A DNA stretch of 64,000 nt from Ramlibacter sp. (GCF_028291745.1 NZ_JAQGNQ010000068.1:1-64000); one strand, 5' to 3'. Shown: positions 24,676-34,366, counted from the first letter of the stretch. The notes: generated from the letters alone by a model not told the origin. Made by a program: numbers and translations.

Positions 24676-25653
24676 ATGACGACTTTCCTGTTGAAGCTGG
24701 CGGCCGCCGTCGTCGGCGCCTCGCTGATCGCGCCCCTCGCCTCGGCCCAGAACGCGCCCTATCCCTCCCGGCCCATTACCCTGGTGGTCGGCTTCACGCC
24801 CGGCGGCATTTCCGACGTGCTGGCGCGCGCGCTGGCGGCGCGGCTGACCGTGCAGATGGGCCAGACCGTCATCGTGGACAACCGGCCGGGCGCAGCCACC
24901 ACCGTCGCATCGACGTTCGTCGCCCACGCGCCGGCGGACGGCTACACGCTGTACTTCCAGGACATGACCAGCCACGCCATCAGCGCGGCGGCGTACAAGA
25001 GGCTGAATTTCCAGCCGTGGAACGACTTCACGATGATCAGCCTGGTGGCGACCACGCCGCTGATGCTGGTATCGAGCATCGCCTCCAACGCCACCGACGT
25101 GAAGACGCTCATCGCGAAGGCCAAGGCCGCGCCTCAGCCGCTGCCCTATGCATCTTCCGGCAACGGCGCCATCACCCACCTGGCCGCGGAGTCGTTCAAG
25201 CAGTTGGCCGGCATCGACGCGCTGCACGTCCCTTACAAGGGCGGGGCGCCGTCGACGCAGGCGCTCATCGGCGGCGAGGTGGCCTTCAGCTTTTCCAGCA
25301 TGCCGCCCGCAATCGCCCAGATGAAGGCTGGCAGGCTCCATGGCCTCGCCGTGACGTCGGCGAAGCGTGTCCCCACCGCACCCGGCGTGCCCACGCTGCG
25401 CGAAGCGGGCATTCCGATGGACCTCCTGCTCTATAGCGGCATCCTCGGCCCCAAGGGCTTGCCCGCAGCGGTCGTCGAACGCATCGGCGCCGAAGTGAAG
25501 AAGGCCGTCGCCTCGCCCGAGATGAAGAAGGTCCTGCTCGATGCGGGTGCCGATGCGATGACCAGCACGCCCGCCGAATTCGCCAGCCGGATGCAATCCG
25601 AGGCCGCTTCCATGGCCAAGGCGGTGCAGTCCGCGGGCGTCGTGCTGGACTGA
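24676..25653 (+). CDS. Bug/TctC-type periplasmic solute receptor (second of six)
   Basis: A 325-residue periplasmic receptor with a signal peptide to about residue 26 (PLASAQ), family start YPSRPITLVVGFTPGGISDV and the VPYKGGAPSTQALIGGEVAF segment. It is the first gene of the operon that diverges from the ring-hydrolase/amidase trio, and it is followed after 17 bases by an IclR regulator. By position it is the likely receptor for the compound those hydrolases act on. The operator-like palindrome at 24534 lies 125 bases upstream. Confidence 0.88.
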   Translation: MTTFLLKLAAAVVGASLIAPLASAQNAPYPSRPITLVVGFTPGGISDVLARALAARLTVQMGQTVIVDNRPGAATTVASTFVAHAPADGYTLYFQDMTSHAISAAAYKRLNFQPWNDFTMISLVATTPLMLVSSIASNATDVKTLIAKAKAAPQPLPYASSGNGAITHLAAESFKQLAGIDALHVPYKGGAPSTQALIGGEVAFSFSSMPPAIAQMKAGRLHGLAVTSAKRVPTAPGVPTLREAGIPMDLLLYSGILGPKGLPAAVVERIGAEVKKAVASPEMKKVLLDAGADAMTSTPAEFASRMQSEAASMAKAVQSAGVVLD

Positions 25654-25670
25654 CCACGGACGGCCGACCG

Positions 25671-26459
25671 ATGCACAGCCTCCAGCGGCCCGCGTCCACG
25701 GATGTCCCGGGCACGCAGACCATCAGCCGGGCCATCCGCGTCCTGCAGGTGATCGCCGCGCACGCGCCCGGCGGCTTGCGGCTGGTCGACGTGGCGCGCG
25801 AGATGGGGCTGGAGCGGCCCACGGCGCATCGCCTGCTCAAGGCCCTCGCCTGCGAAGGCATGCTGGAGCAGCATGCGCGCACCCGCCGCTACAGCCTCGG
25901 CCCCTTGCTGTTCGAGCTCGGGATCTCGGCCACCCACCAGTTCAACCTCAAGGACGTGTGCGAGCCGGTGGTCGCGCAACTGGCGGAGGCGACCGGCGAC
26001 ACCACCTTTCTCTTCCTGCGCAGCGGTCTCGACGCCGTCTGCATCCTGCGCGTGCAGGGGGGCTACCCGATCCAGACGCCCTCGGTGCCCGTGGGTAGCC
26101 GCCAGCCCCTGGGCGTGAGCGCGGGCGGCCTGGCGCTGCTTGCCGCGCTGGCCGAAGAGGAGATCGCGGCCGTCATCAAGGCGGTGGCGCCGCGCCTCGG
26201 CGCGTACGGCGACCTGGAGGCCGACGACGTGCTGGAGCTGTGCGGCCTGGCCAAGCTTTCGGGCTACGCCGTGACGGGCAATCACGCCGTGCCGGGCGTG
26301 CGCGCCATCGGCCTGCCGATCTTCAATGCCGCCGGGAATCCGATCGCCGCCGTCACCGTGGCGGCGACCCAGGGACGCATGACGGACCAGCGCATCGCGG
26401 CCATTCTGCCCCTGCTGCGCAGCGCCGCGCGCGAACTCACCCACCTGCTTCACCAGTGA
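25671..26459 (+). CDS. IclR-family transcriptional regulator
   Basis: A 262-residue regulator with an N-terminal winged HTH (residues ~18-80: TISRAIRVLQVIAAHAPGGL through RPTAHRLLKALACEGML) and an effector domain including QPLGVSAGGLALLAAL and GVRAIGLPIFNAAGNPIAAV. It lies between a TctC receptor and an LVIVD protein in one operon, so it probably controls this operon and the divergent trio through the palindrome at 24534-24550. Confidence 0.88.
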   Translation: MHSLQRPASTDVPGTQTISRAIRVLQVIAAHAPGGLRLVDVAREMGLERPTAHRLLKALACEGMLEQHARTRRYSLGPLLFELGISATHQFNLKDVCEPVVAQLAEATGDTTFLFLRSGLDAVCILRVQGGYPIQTPSVPVGSRQPLGVSAGGLALLAALAEEEIAAVIKAVAPRLGAYGDLEADDVLELCGLAKLSGYAVTGNHAVPGVRAIGLPIFNAAGNPIAAVTVAATQGRMTDQRIAAILPLLRSAARELTHLLHQ

Positions 26460-26488
26460 CCGACCGGATCGGCCACCAAGGAACAACC

Positions 26489-27742
26489 ATGAAGACGTAT
26501 GCAAGCCCCGGCCAGGCCGGGCGGGCCGACAAGACGCTGGCCCTGAACATGAAGCTGCTCGCGCAGCACGAGCTGCAGGGGTTCGGCGGCCTCGGCGAGG
26601 GCATCGCCATGCAGCAGTGCCGCGATGGCCGCCGCATCCTCTGGCTCGCGCACGAGGCCGCGCCGAAGAACTTCACCGGCGTCGACGTCACGGATCCGCG
26701 CGCGCCGCGGGTCATCGTGCAGACCGACCTGCCGCACATGCGTGTGCGCTCGAATTCGCTCGACGTGTCGGGTGACCTGATGGCGGTGGCCTACCAGTGC
26801 CAGGTGCCGGGGCTCACGCCGGCCGGGTTCGACCTGTTCGACATCAGCACGCCCGAGTCGCCGCGGCTGCTGTCGCACTTCGACTGCTCGGGTCCCCACT
26901 CGCGCGGCGTGCATGCCCTGTGGTTCGTCGACGGGCAGTACGTGCACCTGGCCTCCGGCGCGCCGGATTTCCAGCCGCACAACCCGCTGGATGACCAGTT
27001 CTACCGCATCATCGACGTGCGCGACCCCACGCGGCCGGTCGAGGCGGGCCGCTGGTGGCTGCCGGGCACGCGCGTGGGCGACGAGGCGCCGCCGCCGCCC
27101 CGCCTACCCGCCCAGTTCGATACGGGCTTTCGCGTGCACAACACCAATGTCTTTCCCGAGCGTCCCGACCGCGCCTATGTGGGCTACATCGACGGCGGCG
27201 CGGTGGTGCTCGACATCAGCGACATGGCGCGTCCGCGCGTGGTCTCCAGCTGGAACCATTCGCCGCCCTTCAACGGCTTCACGCACACGGTGCTGCCGCT
27301 GTTCGAGCGCAAGCTGTGGATCGTGAGCGACGAGTGCGTGCAGGACAACGGCGCGGACTGGCCCAAGCTGGTGTGGGTGCTCGATGCCCGCAGCGAGGCC
27401 AATCCCGTGCCGATCGGCACCTTCCCGGCGCCCCCGTTCGAGGCCTTTGCCAAACGCGGCGGCCGCTTCGGCGCGCACAACCTGCACGAGAACCTGCCGG
27501 GCCCTGCCTCGTTCCGTTCGGACACGATCATCGTCGGCACCTTCTTCAATGCCGGCGTGCGCGTCTACGACACCAGCAATCCCTACCAGGTGCAGGAGAT
27601 CGCGTATTACGTGCCCGGTGCACCGCCCCTGTCGCCGGCCGGTGCGATCCAGCTCAATGACGTCTACGTGGACGAGCGGCGCATCGTGTACACGGTCGAC
27701 CGCTTCTGCGGCGGCCTCTACATCCTCGAGATGGACATCTGA
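26489..27742 (+). CDS. LVIVD-repeat beta-propeller protein
   Basis: A 417-residue soluble protein made of repeated ~45-residue blades of the LVIVD type: FTGVDVTDPRAPRVIVQTDL, AGFDLFDISTPESPRLLSHF, YRIIDVRDPTRPVEAGRWWL, AVVLDISDMARPRVVSSWNH, VWVLDARSEANPVPIGTF and GVRVYDTSNPYQVQEIAYYV. There is no signal peptide. The family has no settled function; conserved His and Asp residues (HNTNVFPERPDRAYVGYIDG, FGAHNLHEN) hint at a metal or ligand site. AAGGA precedes ATG 26489. It shares one base with the CobW gene (TGATG). Its association with imidase-like hydrolases here may be functional. Confidence 0.75.
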   Translation: MKTYASPGQAGRADKTLALNMKLLAQHELQGFGGLGEGIAMQQCRDGRRILWLAHEAAPKNFTGVDVTDPRAPRVIVQTDLPHMRVRSNSLDVSGDLMAVAYQCQVPGLTPAGFDLFDISTPESPRLLSHFDCSGPHSRGVHALWFVDGQYVHLASGAPDFQPHNPLDDQFYRIIDVRDPTRPVEAGRWWLPGTRVGDEAPPPPRLPAQFDTGFRVHNTNVFPERPDRAYVGYIDGGAVVLDISDMARPRVVSSWNHSPPFNGFTHTVLPLFERKLWIVSDECVQDNGADWPKLVWVLDARSEANPVPIGTFPAPPFEAFAKRGGRFGAHNLHENLPGPASFRSDTIIVGTFFNAGVRVYDTSNPYQVQEIAYYVPGAPPLSPAGAIQLNDVYVDERRIVYTVDRFCGGLYILEMDI

Positions 27743-28827
27743 TGCAGCCGCTTGCGCTTGCGCAGCACCGGGACGGGCCGGCCGGCCGCATCCCGGTCAC
27801 GCTGGTCACGGGCTTCCTGGGCAGCGGAAAGACGACCTTGCTGTCGCACGTGCTGCGCCAGCCGGAGATGAACCGCGCCGCCGTGGTGATCAACGAGATC
27901 GGCGAGGTCGGCATCGACCATGAGCTGGTCGCCGTCTCGTCCGAGAACATCTCGGTGCTGGTCAACGGCTGCATCTGCTGCACGGTGCGCACCGACCTGC
28001 AGGAGACCTTGCGCGAGTTGTTCGGCCAGCGCCGCGCCGGCCAGGTTCCGGACTTCGACCGCGTGATCGTCGAGACCACCGGCCTGGCCGACCCGGCGCC
28101 GGTCGTGCAAACCCTGGTGAGCGACACGATGCTTGCCGCGCACTACCGGGTGGACGGGGTCGTGACGCTGGTGGATGCGGTGCACGGCCAGGGGCTGCTG
28201 CGCGACCAGCCCGAAGCCCGCAAGCAGGTGGCCCTGGCCGACCGCGTGCTGGTGAGCAAGTCGGACCTGGCGACACCGCAGCAACTGGCCGGTGTGCGAG
28301 CCGACATCGAATCCCTCAACCGCACGGCGAGCATCCACACGGTGCTGCACGGCCAGCTCGATCCGGCGCTTCTGGTCGGCATCGGGCTGGCCAGCGCGCG
28401 GGCGGGCGAGCACACGCTGCGCTTTCTCAACGAAGCCCCGGACCACCGGCTGCGGCCCTTCCCCGGCGGCGCGTCGCCGCACCTTGCGGACATCAGGACC
28501 TTCTCGCTGCGCATCGAGGAAGCATTCACCTGGGACGCGTTCGCTGCCGCCATGGACCTGCTCACCTCGGTGCGCGGCGCCGACCTCCTGCGCGCCAAGG
28601 GCATCGTCAACGTCGACGGCCAGCCGGTGGTCGTGCAGTGCGTGCAGCACATCTTCCATCCGGCCGTGCCGCTCGATCGCTGGCCGAGCGACGATCACGC
28701 CACCCGCCTGGTCTTCATCACGCGGCGCCTCGAGGAGCGGGTGATCCGCTCGCTCTTCGGGGCGGTGCGTGAGCTTGCGCCCTCCGGCGGCCAAGAGTCC
28801 GCCAGCCAACAACTTCGATCCTCATGA
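27742..28827 (+). CDS. CobW/COG0523-family GTPase (putative metallochaperone)
   Basis: A 361-residue G3E GTPase: P-loop GFLGSGKTT (24-32), the metal-binding CxCC motif in VNGCICCTVR (Cys77, Cys79, Cys80), Walker B-like VIVETTGLADPAP and guanine-specificity SKSD (NKxD-like), then a CobW C-terminal domain. Such proteins insert Zn or another metal into partner enzymes. Its place in an operon divergent from two metal-dependent NodB-type hydrolases suggests those as clients; this is inference. ATG 27742 is coupled to the LVIVD stop, and its own stop overlaps the RidA start (ATGA). Confidence 0.88.
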   Translation: MQPLALAQHRDGPAGRIPVTLVTGFLGSGKTTLLSHVLRQPEMNRAAVVINEIGEVGIDHELVAVSSENISVLVNGCICCTVRTDLQETLRELFGQRRAGQVPDFDRVIVETTGLADPAPVVQTLVSDTMLAAHYRVDGVVTLVDAVHGQGLLRDQPEARKQVALADRVLVSKSDLATPQQLAGVRADIESLNRTASIHTVLHGQLDPALLVGIGLASARAGEHTLRFLNEAPDHRLRPFPGGASPHLADIRTFSLRIEEAFTWDAFAAAMDLLTSVRGADLLRAKGIVNVDGQPVVVQCVQHIFHPAVPLDRWPSDDHATRLVFITRRLEERVIRSLFGAVRELAPSGGQESASQQLRSS

Positions 28828-30106
28828 CCCAAGCGTCCGGCGCTTCTCTGGTTCGCCCCCTGTTGCCGTTCGAGGCCGGTGCGGGCAAGTTGCCGCTGGC
28901 CGGCGGCATGCGCGGCGGCAACTGGGTGTTCGCCTCCGGACTGCTGCCATCGGCATTCGGCTCGCCGGCGCGGCCCTTGTCCGGCGAGCCGCAGTGGACC
29001 ACGCAGTTTCGCTCCTTGTGGGCGCGCGCAGGGGAGGTCCTGCATGCCGGGGGCAGCGAGCTCTCGCGCATCGTGCGTGCCGACCAATTCTTCACGGATT
29101 GGCGTGCCGTCGCCTTCTTCCACGAGACCCGGCGCAACGCATGCGGAAGACATGTCCCGCCGAGCACGTCGGTGCTGGAGGCCGGGCTGCTGCTGCCCCG
29201 CGCCTCGGTTTCGATGAACCTGGTCGCCGCGGCAGCGGACGGGCCGGCAATCGTGCCGATCTTTCCCGAGGGCCTGGATCTGCCCGCGACCTCGTCCTTC
29301 GTTCCCGTCGTCCGCACAGCCGGCCTCGTGTTCGTCGCCGGCCTGATGGCGGCGTGGAAGGAAGGCGATCTTGGCGGCATCGCGCCCGAGGCCAAGGTGC
29401 CCGAGGGCCACCTCTGGAAGGGCAACCGCATCCAGCTCGAGACGGAGTATCTGATCCGCAGGAAGCTGAAGGTCGCGCTGGAGAGCGCAGGCTCTTCGTT
29501 GGACCGCGTGGTGAAGGCGGACGTGTTCCTGTCCGACCTGGGCGATGCGCCGGCCTTCAACCAGGTCTGGGCGCGCACCTTCGGCGCGAAGATTCCCGCG
29601 ACCACCATCACGACGACGACGCAGCCCGGTTTCGCGATCGCGGATGCACGCATCGAGATCAACCTGGTCGCGGCCACCGACGAACTGCAGGCCGAGCGGA
29701 TCGATGTTCCCGCTGCGGCGGCCAGCGTCTGCGATGGCTACCCCATCGCGATGCGCGCCGGGGATCTGCTGTTCTTCTCCGGACTGCTGGCGGCAGACGC
29801 CGATGGCCTGGTGCCGGCCGCCCGCGTCGATCCCTGCGAGCCCCATTTCGGACGCTCCATCGAGGGCGAGATGGAGTACCTGCGTCCGTTGCGGATGCAG
29901 CGTGCAAGTCGGCGGGCACCCGGCTGGAGAACGTGCTGCGCATCCAGCAGGCGCACACCAGCCTGGCCGACTTCTATCCGGCCTGCCGGCAGTGGCAGCA
30001 ACGCCTGCCGGGGCTGCCGCTGCCGATTTCCGCCATCGAGGTCCCCGGTGAGTTGCTGGTGCCGGGATGCACCGTGCAACTCGATCTGGTGGTGTATGCA
30101 CCGTGA
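28824..30106 (+). pseudogene. Triple RidA/YjgF-domain protein interrupted by a frameshift
   Basis: Three tandem YjgF/RidA-like domains can be read: residues ~1-135, ~150-290 (VVRTAGLVFVAGLMAAW through TTTTQPGFAIADARIEINLV) and a third beginning YPIAMRAGDLLFFSGLLAAD. In the third the frame breaks near 29875-29895. Upstream reads EGEMEYL in one frame and downstream reads ADAACKSAGTRLENVLRIQQ in another, ending in CTVQLDLVVYAP with a stop at 30104-30106. One base appears missing. Without correction the first frame runs on through the next gene as a false fusion. RidA proteins hydrolyse reactive enamine/imine intermediates. The gene may be inactivated or carry a sequencing error. Confidence 0.7.
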
Positions 30107-30137
30107 ACCCGCTTTCCCTCATCTTCCAGGAGCTCCC

Positions 30138-31139
30138 ATGCATGCCAGTCCTGCGCTCGCAAGCGGCCGCCGCCGTGTCCTTTCCCGTTTGATGCTTGGT
30201 GCCGCCGCACTCGTGTACGGCTCCGCTGCCTGGAGCCAGGGCTATCCCAGCCGGCCGGTGCGGATCGTGGTTCCTTTCGCGGCCGGGGGCGGCTCGGACG
30301 TGGTCGCGCGCATCGTCGCGCAGGAGCTGGGAGGGCGCCTCGGCCAAGCCGTGGTGGTCGAGAATCGCACCGGTGCCGGCGGCAGCCTGGGCGCCGGGGA
30401 AGTGGCCCGCTCCGAGCCGAACGGCTACACCTTGCTGCTCGGATCTACCTCCGAGCTCGTGGAGTACCCGCTCCTCAACAGCCGCACGCCCTACGATCCG
30501 CGCAAGGCCTTCGTACCGATCGGCCTGATCGGGCGGGTGCCCATGGCCCTGATCGTGAGCAAGGACCTGCCGGCCAATTCCGTCGACGACCTGGTCAAGT
30601 ACGCCAGGGCGAATCCCGGCAAGCTGAACTTCGGATCCGCGGGCACGGGAACCACGACGCACCTGGCGATGGAACTGTTCGCCTCCGCCACCGGAGTCAA
30701 GATGACGCACGTGCCCTACAAGGGCAGTGCCCTCGTGCTTCCCGACGTGCTGAATGGAAACCTGCAGGTCGCGATGCCGCTGTTGCCTAGCGTGCTGCCG
30801 TTCGCCAACGACAAGCGCCTGAAAATCCTCGCGGTGAGCACGGCCAGGCGATCGCCCGCTCTCGCGAACGTGCCGACCTTGCACGAGGCGGGGGTGAAGG
30901 ATTTCGACGACGCGCTGTGGACCGGCCTGCTGGCGCCGGCGGGCACGCCGCCAGAGATCATCGCCAGGATCAACAAGGAACTCGTGGCGGTGCTGGCCAC
31001 GCCCGCCGTGAGGGACGCCCTGTCCCGCCAGGGCACGGACGTGACGCCAAGCTCGCCCGAGCAGCTGGCAGGCAAGATCAGCTCGGATCTGGGATTCTGG
31101 GGCGCCCTGATCAAGGAGAAGGGCATCTCCGTCGAGTGA
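30138..31139 (+). CDS. Bug/TctC-type periplasmic solute receptor (third of six)
   Basis: A 333-residue receptor with a signal peptide (RRRVLSRLMLGAAALVYGSA, cleaved near AWSQG), YPSRPVRIVVPFAAGGGSDV, and the THVPYKGSALVLPDVLNGNL segment. ATG 30138 follows AGGAG with six-base spacing, so it is translated from its own site. An apparent in-frame continuation from the RidA-like gene is a frameshift artefact. It is last in the operon that starts with another TctC receptor, making two receptors for one operon. A weak hairpin follows. Confidence 0.88.
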   Translation: MHASPALASGRRRVLSRLMLGAAALVYGSAAWSQGYPSRPVRIVVPFAAGGGSDVVARIVAQELGGRLGQAVVVENRTGAGGSLGAGEVARSEPNGYTLLLGSTSELVEYPLLNSRTPYDPRKAFVPIGLIGRVPMALIVSKDLPANSVDDLVKYARANPGKLNFGSAGTGTTTHLAMELFASATGVKMTHVPYKGSALVLPDVLNGNLQVAMPLLPSVLPFANDKRLKILAVSTARRSPALANVPTLHEAGVKDFDDALWTGLLAPAGTPPEIIARINKELVAVLATPAVRDALSRQGTDVTPSSPEQLAGKISSDLGFWGALIKEKGISVE

Positions 31140-31161
31140 GGTCCCGTGCGCCGCTGCGCGT

Positions 31162-31188
31162 GCGAAGGGAGTTCATCACTCCTTCCGC
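31162..31188. terminator. Imperfect hairpin between convergent genes
   Basis: GCGAAGGGAGT ... ACTCCTTCCGC can pair over about nine bases with a bulge. It lies in the 75-base gap between the TctC gene and the convergent bicupin gene. There is no clear T-run. Confidence 0.3.
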
Positions 31189-31214
31189 AGTGGCGATCTC
31201 GAGGTGATGCTCTA

Positions 31215-31943
31215 TCAGGCCTGCGCCTTCGCGGCAGCCATCTCGGCGCCGGTGTGGTACCAGCCGAGCATGCGCATCAGCGGTTCGTCCGAGACCCGCA
31301 GCAGGATGCTGTCCTCGTCGGCGACATGCTGCTGGTCCTGCCAGGCCGGGGCGGCGATCATGTCGCCGCGGCTCCAGGTGAACTCGCGCTCGCCGCTGCG
31401 CGAGCGGCCGCTGCCCTGCACCACCGTGAACACCTCGTTGGCGGTGCTGCGGTCGCGCGTCCAGGCCGCATCGCGCGCCAGTCGCACGGCCACGCGGTCG
31501 AAGCTCACCAGCGTGGCCGGCCCGAGCACCAGGGTCCGCACGCCGGGTGCGCACTCCGGCGCGTCCAGCAGCCGATGCGCATAGTCGCTGAACGCAATGC
31601 GCATGGGCGACCGAGCTTCGACGTGCGTGGCCGTCTCGTCCTTCTGCGGATGCTGCTGGAAGAACATCGGCCCGATCATCGCCGTCAGCGGCGCGTCGAG
31701 GAAGTCGATCCAGTAGGCGTCCTGCGTGCTCTCGTTGGAGTGGCCGTACCAGCACCAGTTGGGCGTGAGCAGCACGTCCCCCGGCAGCATGGGAATCTTG
31801 ACGCCGTCGACGACGGTGTAGGTCTCCTGCGCGGCCTCGAGCACGATGCGCATCGCGTTGGGCGTGTGCCGGTGCGTATGAGCCTTTTCCCCGGCCTTCA
31901 CCGGCAACTTCGGCAGCGACGACTTCTTCACCAAGGGCTTCAC
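31215..31943 (-). CDS. Gentisate 1,2-dioxygenase-like bicupin, N-terminally short
   Basis: Both cupin domains are recognisable: the first with metal-ligand histidines in KAHTHRHTPNAMRIVLEA and WCWYGHSNES, the second with FTVVQGSGRSRSGE and WSRGDMIAAPAW. Gentisate/1-hydroxy-2-naphthoate-type dioxygenases are about 340-370 residues; only about 240 can be assigned here. The N-terminal arm (~100 residues) is absent, and the frame upstream runs into the 3' end of metE without homology. A GTG at 31943 is the best start I can find, but it has no clear ribosome-binding site. The gene may be a 5'-truncated relic or a short variant. Ring-cleavage activity is therefore doubtful. Confidence 0.5.
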   Translation of the reverse strand: MKPLVKKSSLPKLPVKAGEKAHTHRHTPNAMRIVLEAAQETYTVVDGVKIPMLPGDVLLTPNWCWYGHSNESTQDAYWIDFLDAPLTAMIGPMFFQQHPQKDETATHVEARSPMRIAFSDYAHRLLDAPECAPGVRTLVLGPATLVSFDRVAVRLARDAAWTRDRSTANEVFTVVQGSGRSRSGEREFTWSRGDMIAAPAWQDQQHVADEDSILLRVSDEPLMRMLGWYHTGAEMAAAKAQA

Positions 31944-32074
31944 CAGGCTGGCCTGAGGAGAGATCAAGAACGCGGTCAATGAATGGCCTCCGAAGCCAAG
32001 GCCATCCGCGCCACAGCCACGACCTGATCGCCCAGGGGGTCTGGGCGAGGTCGTGCGGCGAGCCTGCTTGACCG

Positions 32075-34366
32075 TCAGGCCCCTGCCCGCAGGGCCTTGG
32101 CGGCCAACACCATGTTCGACAGCGCGGGCAGCACCTCTCCCCACTGGCGTGTCTTCAAGCCACAGTCCGGGTTCACCCAGAGCCGCTCCGCGGGGATGCG
32201 CTCGGCGGCCTTTTGCATCAGCTCGATGATGTGCTTCTGCGTCGGGATGTTCGGCGAGTGAATGTCGTAGACCCCGGGGCCAATCTCATTCGGGTACTTG
32301 AAGTTGTCGAACGCGTCGAGCAACTCCATGTTCGAGCGCGATGTCTCGATGGTGATCACGTCAGCATCCATCTCGGCAATCGACGCAATGATGTCGTTGA
32401 ATTCCGAGTAGCACATGTGCGTGTGGATCTGCGTCTCGTCGCGCACCCCGTTGGCGGTGATGCGGAAGGACTCCACCGCCCAATCCAGGTAGTCCTTCCA
32501 CTGCGACTTGCGCAGCGGCAAGCCTTCGCGCAGTGCCGCCTCGTCGATCTGAATCACGCGCACGCCCGCCTGCTCCAGGTCCAGGACCTCCTGCCGGATC
32601 GCCAGAGCCAGCTGCTTGCACGACGCCGAGCGTGGCTGGTCATCCCGCACGAAGGACCAGTTCAGAATGGTGACCGGTCCGGTCAGCATGCCCTTCATCG
32701 GCTTCTTCGTGAGCGACTGTGCGTAGGTGATCCACTCCACGGTCATCGGCCGCGGCCGCCGGATATCGCCGAACAGGATGGGCGGCTTCACGCAGCGCGA
32801 GCCGTAGGACTGCACCCAGCCGAAGTGGCTGAAGGCGTAGCCTGCCAGCTGCTCGCCGAAGTACTCGACCATGTCGTTGCGTTCGGCTTCGCCGTGCACC
32901 AGGACGTCCAGGCCCAGGGCCTCCTGCTCGCGCACGCTGCGCGCGATCTCCGCGTGCATCGCCGCCTTGTAGCCGGTTTCGTCGAGCCGTCCGGCCTTGA
33001 ACTCGCTGCGGGCGTGGCGGATCTCGCCGGTCTGGGGGAAGGAGCCAATGGTGGTTGTGGGGTAGGCCGGCAGCTGCAGCACGGCCGCCTGCTTCGTCGC
33101 GCGGTTCTGGTAGGCGCTTTCGCGCCGGCCGAGCCGTGCGCTGATCTTGGCAACCGCTGCCTGCACGGCGGGATTGTTCACGCGCGGCGATGCGCGGCGG
33201 GCAGCGAGCGCCGACTGGTTGGCCGCCAGTTCCGCCAGGACCGCGTCGCGGCCTTCGCGCAACGCCCGGCCCAGCACCTTCAGTTCATCGAGCTTCTGCA
33301 GCGCGAACGCGAGCCACGACTTGACCTCGGCATCCAGCTTGTGCTCGCTTTCCAGGTCCACCGGCACGTGCAACAGCGAGCACGAGGGCGAGATCCACAG
33401 GCGCTCACCGAGGCGCTGTGCCAGTGGCTCCAGCCAGTCCAGAACGGCGGCGAGGTCCGTCTTCCACACGTTGCGGCCGTTGATGACGCCCAGCGAGAGC
33501 ACCTTGTGCCCGGGCAGCAGGTTCAGCAGGGCCAGGATGTCGTCGCGCCCATTGATGGCATCCACGTGCAGGCCGGCGACCGGCAAGTTGGCGGCCAGGT
33601 ATTGATTCTCCAGCAGCTGGCCGAAGTAGGTCGCCAGCAGCAGCTTGACCCGGCAGCCCTTGAGCTGGTGGTAGGCATCGTTGAAAGCGTGCTGCCAGTC
33701 CGCAGCCAGTTCGGTGACGAGCAGCGGCTCGTCCACCTGCACCCACTCGACACCTTGCGCAGCGAGCGTGTCCAGCAGTTCGGCATAAGCGGGCAGCAGG
33801 CGGGGCAGCAATGCCAGTTTGTCCGAGTCGTCCCTGGCCTTGCCGATCGCGAGGTAGGTGACCGGACCAACGATCACTGGTTTGGCTTTCACGCCTTGGG
33901 CCTTCGCTTCGGCCAACTGCTCCAGCAGCCGCGAGGCATCGAGTTGGAACTGCGTTTGCGCGCTGAACTCGGGGACGATGTAGTGGTAGTTGGTATCGAA
34001 CCACTTGGTCATCTCGCCGGCCGCGATGCCGCCGCAGCAGGCGGCGTGCTCCTGCGTGGCTTGCCCAGAGCGGCCGCGTGCAAGCCGGAAGTAGTTGTCC
34101 AGCGGATCGCCATGGAAGCCGCGCACGCGCTCGGGCAGGTTGCCCAACATGAAGCTCATGTCCAGCACCTGGTCGTACAACGAGAAATCGCCGACCGGCA
34201 CGAGGTCGAGGCCGGCCTGCTGCTCCCAGTGGCGCTTGCGAAGTTCGGCGCCGAGGTCCGTCAGCGCGTCGCGCGAGGACTCGCCCTTCCAGTAGGACTC
34301 CAGTGCGAACTTCAGCTCGCGACGGGCGCCGATGCGGGGAAAACCGAGGTTGTGGATCATCGTCAT
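32075..34366 (-). CDS. metE: Cobalamin-independent methionine synthase MetE
   Basis: A 763-residue 5-methyltetrahydropteroyltriglutamate-homocysteine methyltransferase (E. coli enzyme 753 residues), which transfers a methyl group to homocysteine in the cytoplasm. It begins [20 protein letters not shown]. The C-terminal catalytic barrel contains zinc ligands in [10 protein letters not shown] (His, Cys) and [10 protein letters not shown] (Cys). A start three codons later (MIHNLG) is also possible; neither has a strong ribosome-binding site. The gene is divergent from metR, with a 78-base gap carrying a palindrome. No cobalamin riboswitch fits in that space. Confidence 0.95.
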   Translation of the reverse strand: MTMIHNLGFPRIGARRELKFALESYWKGESSRDALTDLGAELRKRHWEQQAGLDLVPVGDFSLYDQVLDMSFMLGNLPERVRGFHGDPLDNYFRLARGRSGQATQEHAACCGGIAAGEMTKWFDTNYHYIVPEFSAQTQFQLDASRLLEQLAEAKAQGVKAKPVIVGPVTYLAIGKARDDSDKLALLPRLLPAYAELLDTLAAQGVEWVQVDEPLLVTELAADWQHAFNDAYHQLKGCRVKLLLATYFGQLLENQYLAANLPVAGLHVDAINGRDDILALLNLLPGHKVLSLGVINGRNVWKTDLAAVLDWLEPLAQRLGERLWISPSCSLLHVPVDLESEHKLDAEVKSWLAFALQKLDELKVLGRALREGRDAVLAELAANQSALAARRASPRVNNPAVQAAVAKISARLGRRESAYQNRATKQAAVLQLPAYPTTTIGSFPQTGEIRHARSEFKAGRLDETGYKAAMHAEIARSVREQEALGLDVLVHGEAERNDMVEYFGEQLAGYAFSHFGWVQSYGSRCVKPPILFGDIRRPRPMTVEWITYAQSLTKKPMKGMLTGPVTILNWSFVRDDQPRSASCKQLALAIRQEVLDLEQAGVRVIQIDEAALREGLPLRKSQWKDYLDWAVESFRITANGVRDETQIHTHMCYSEFNDIIASIAEMDADVITIETSRSNMELLDAFDNFKYPNEIGPGVYDIHSPNIPTQKHIIELMQKAAERIPAERLWVNPDCGLKTRQWGEVLPALSNMVLAAKALRAGA

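Noticed and set aside
29870..29900. Programmed -1 ribosomal frameshift in the RidA gene
   Set aside because: No X-XXY-YYZ slippery heptamer or clear downstream structure is visible at the break; mutation or sequencing error is simpler.
28824..31139. Apparent RidA-TctC fusion protein of about 770 residues
   Set aside because: The middle part is low-complexity Arg/Pro/Ser-rich sequence in the wrong frame, the true RidA continuation lies in another frame, and the TctC gene has its own start, signal peptide and ribosome-binding site.
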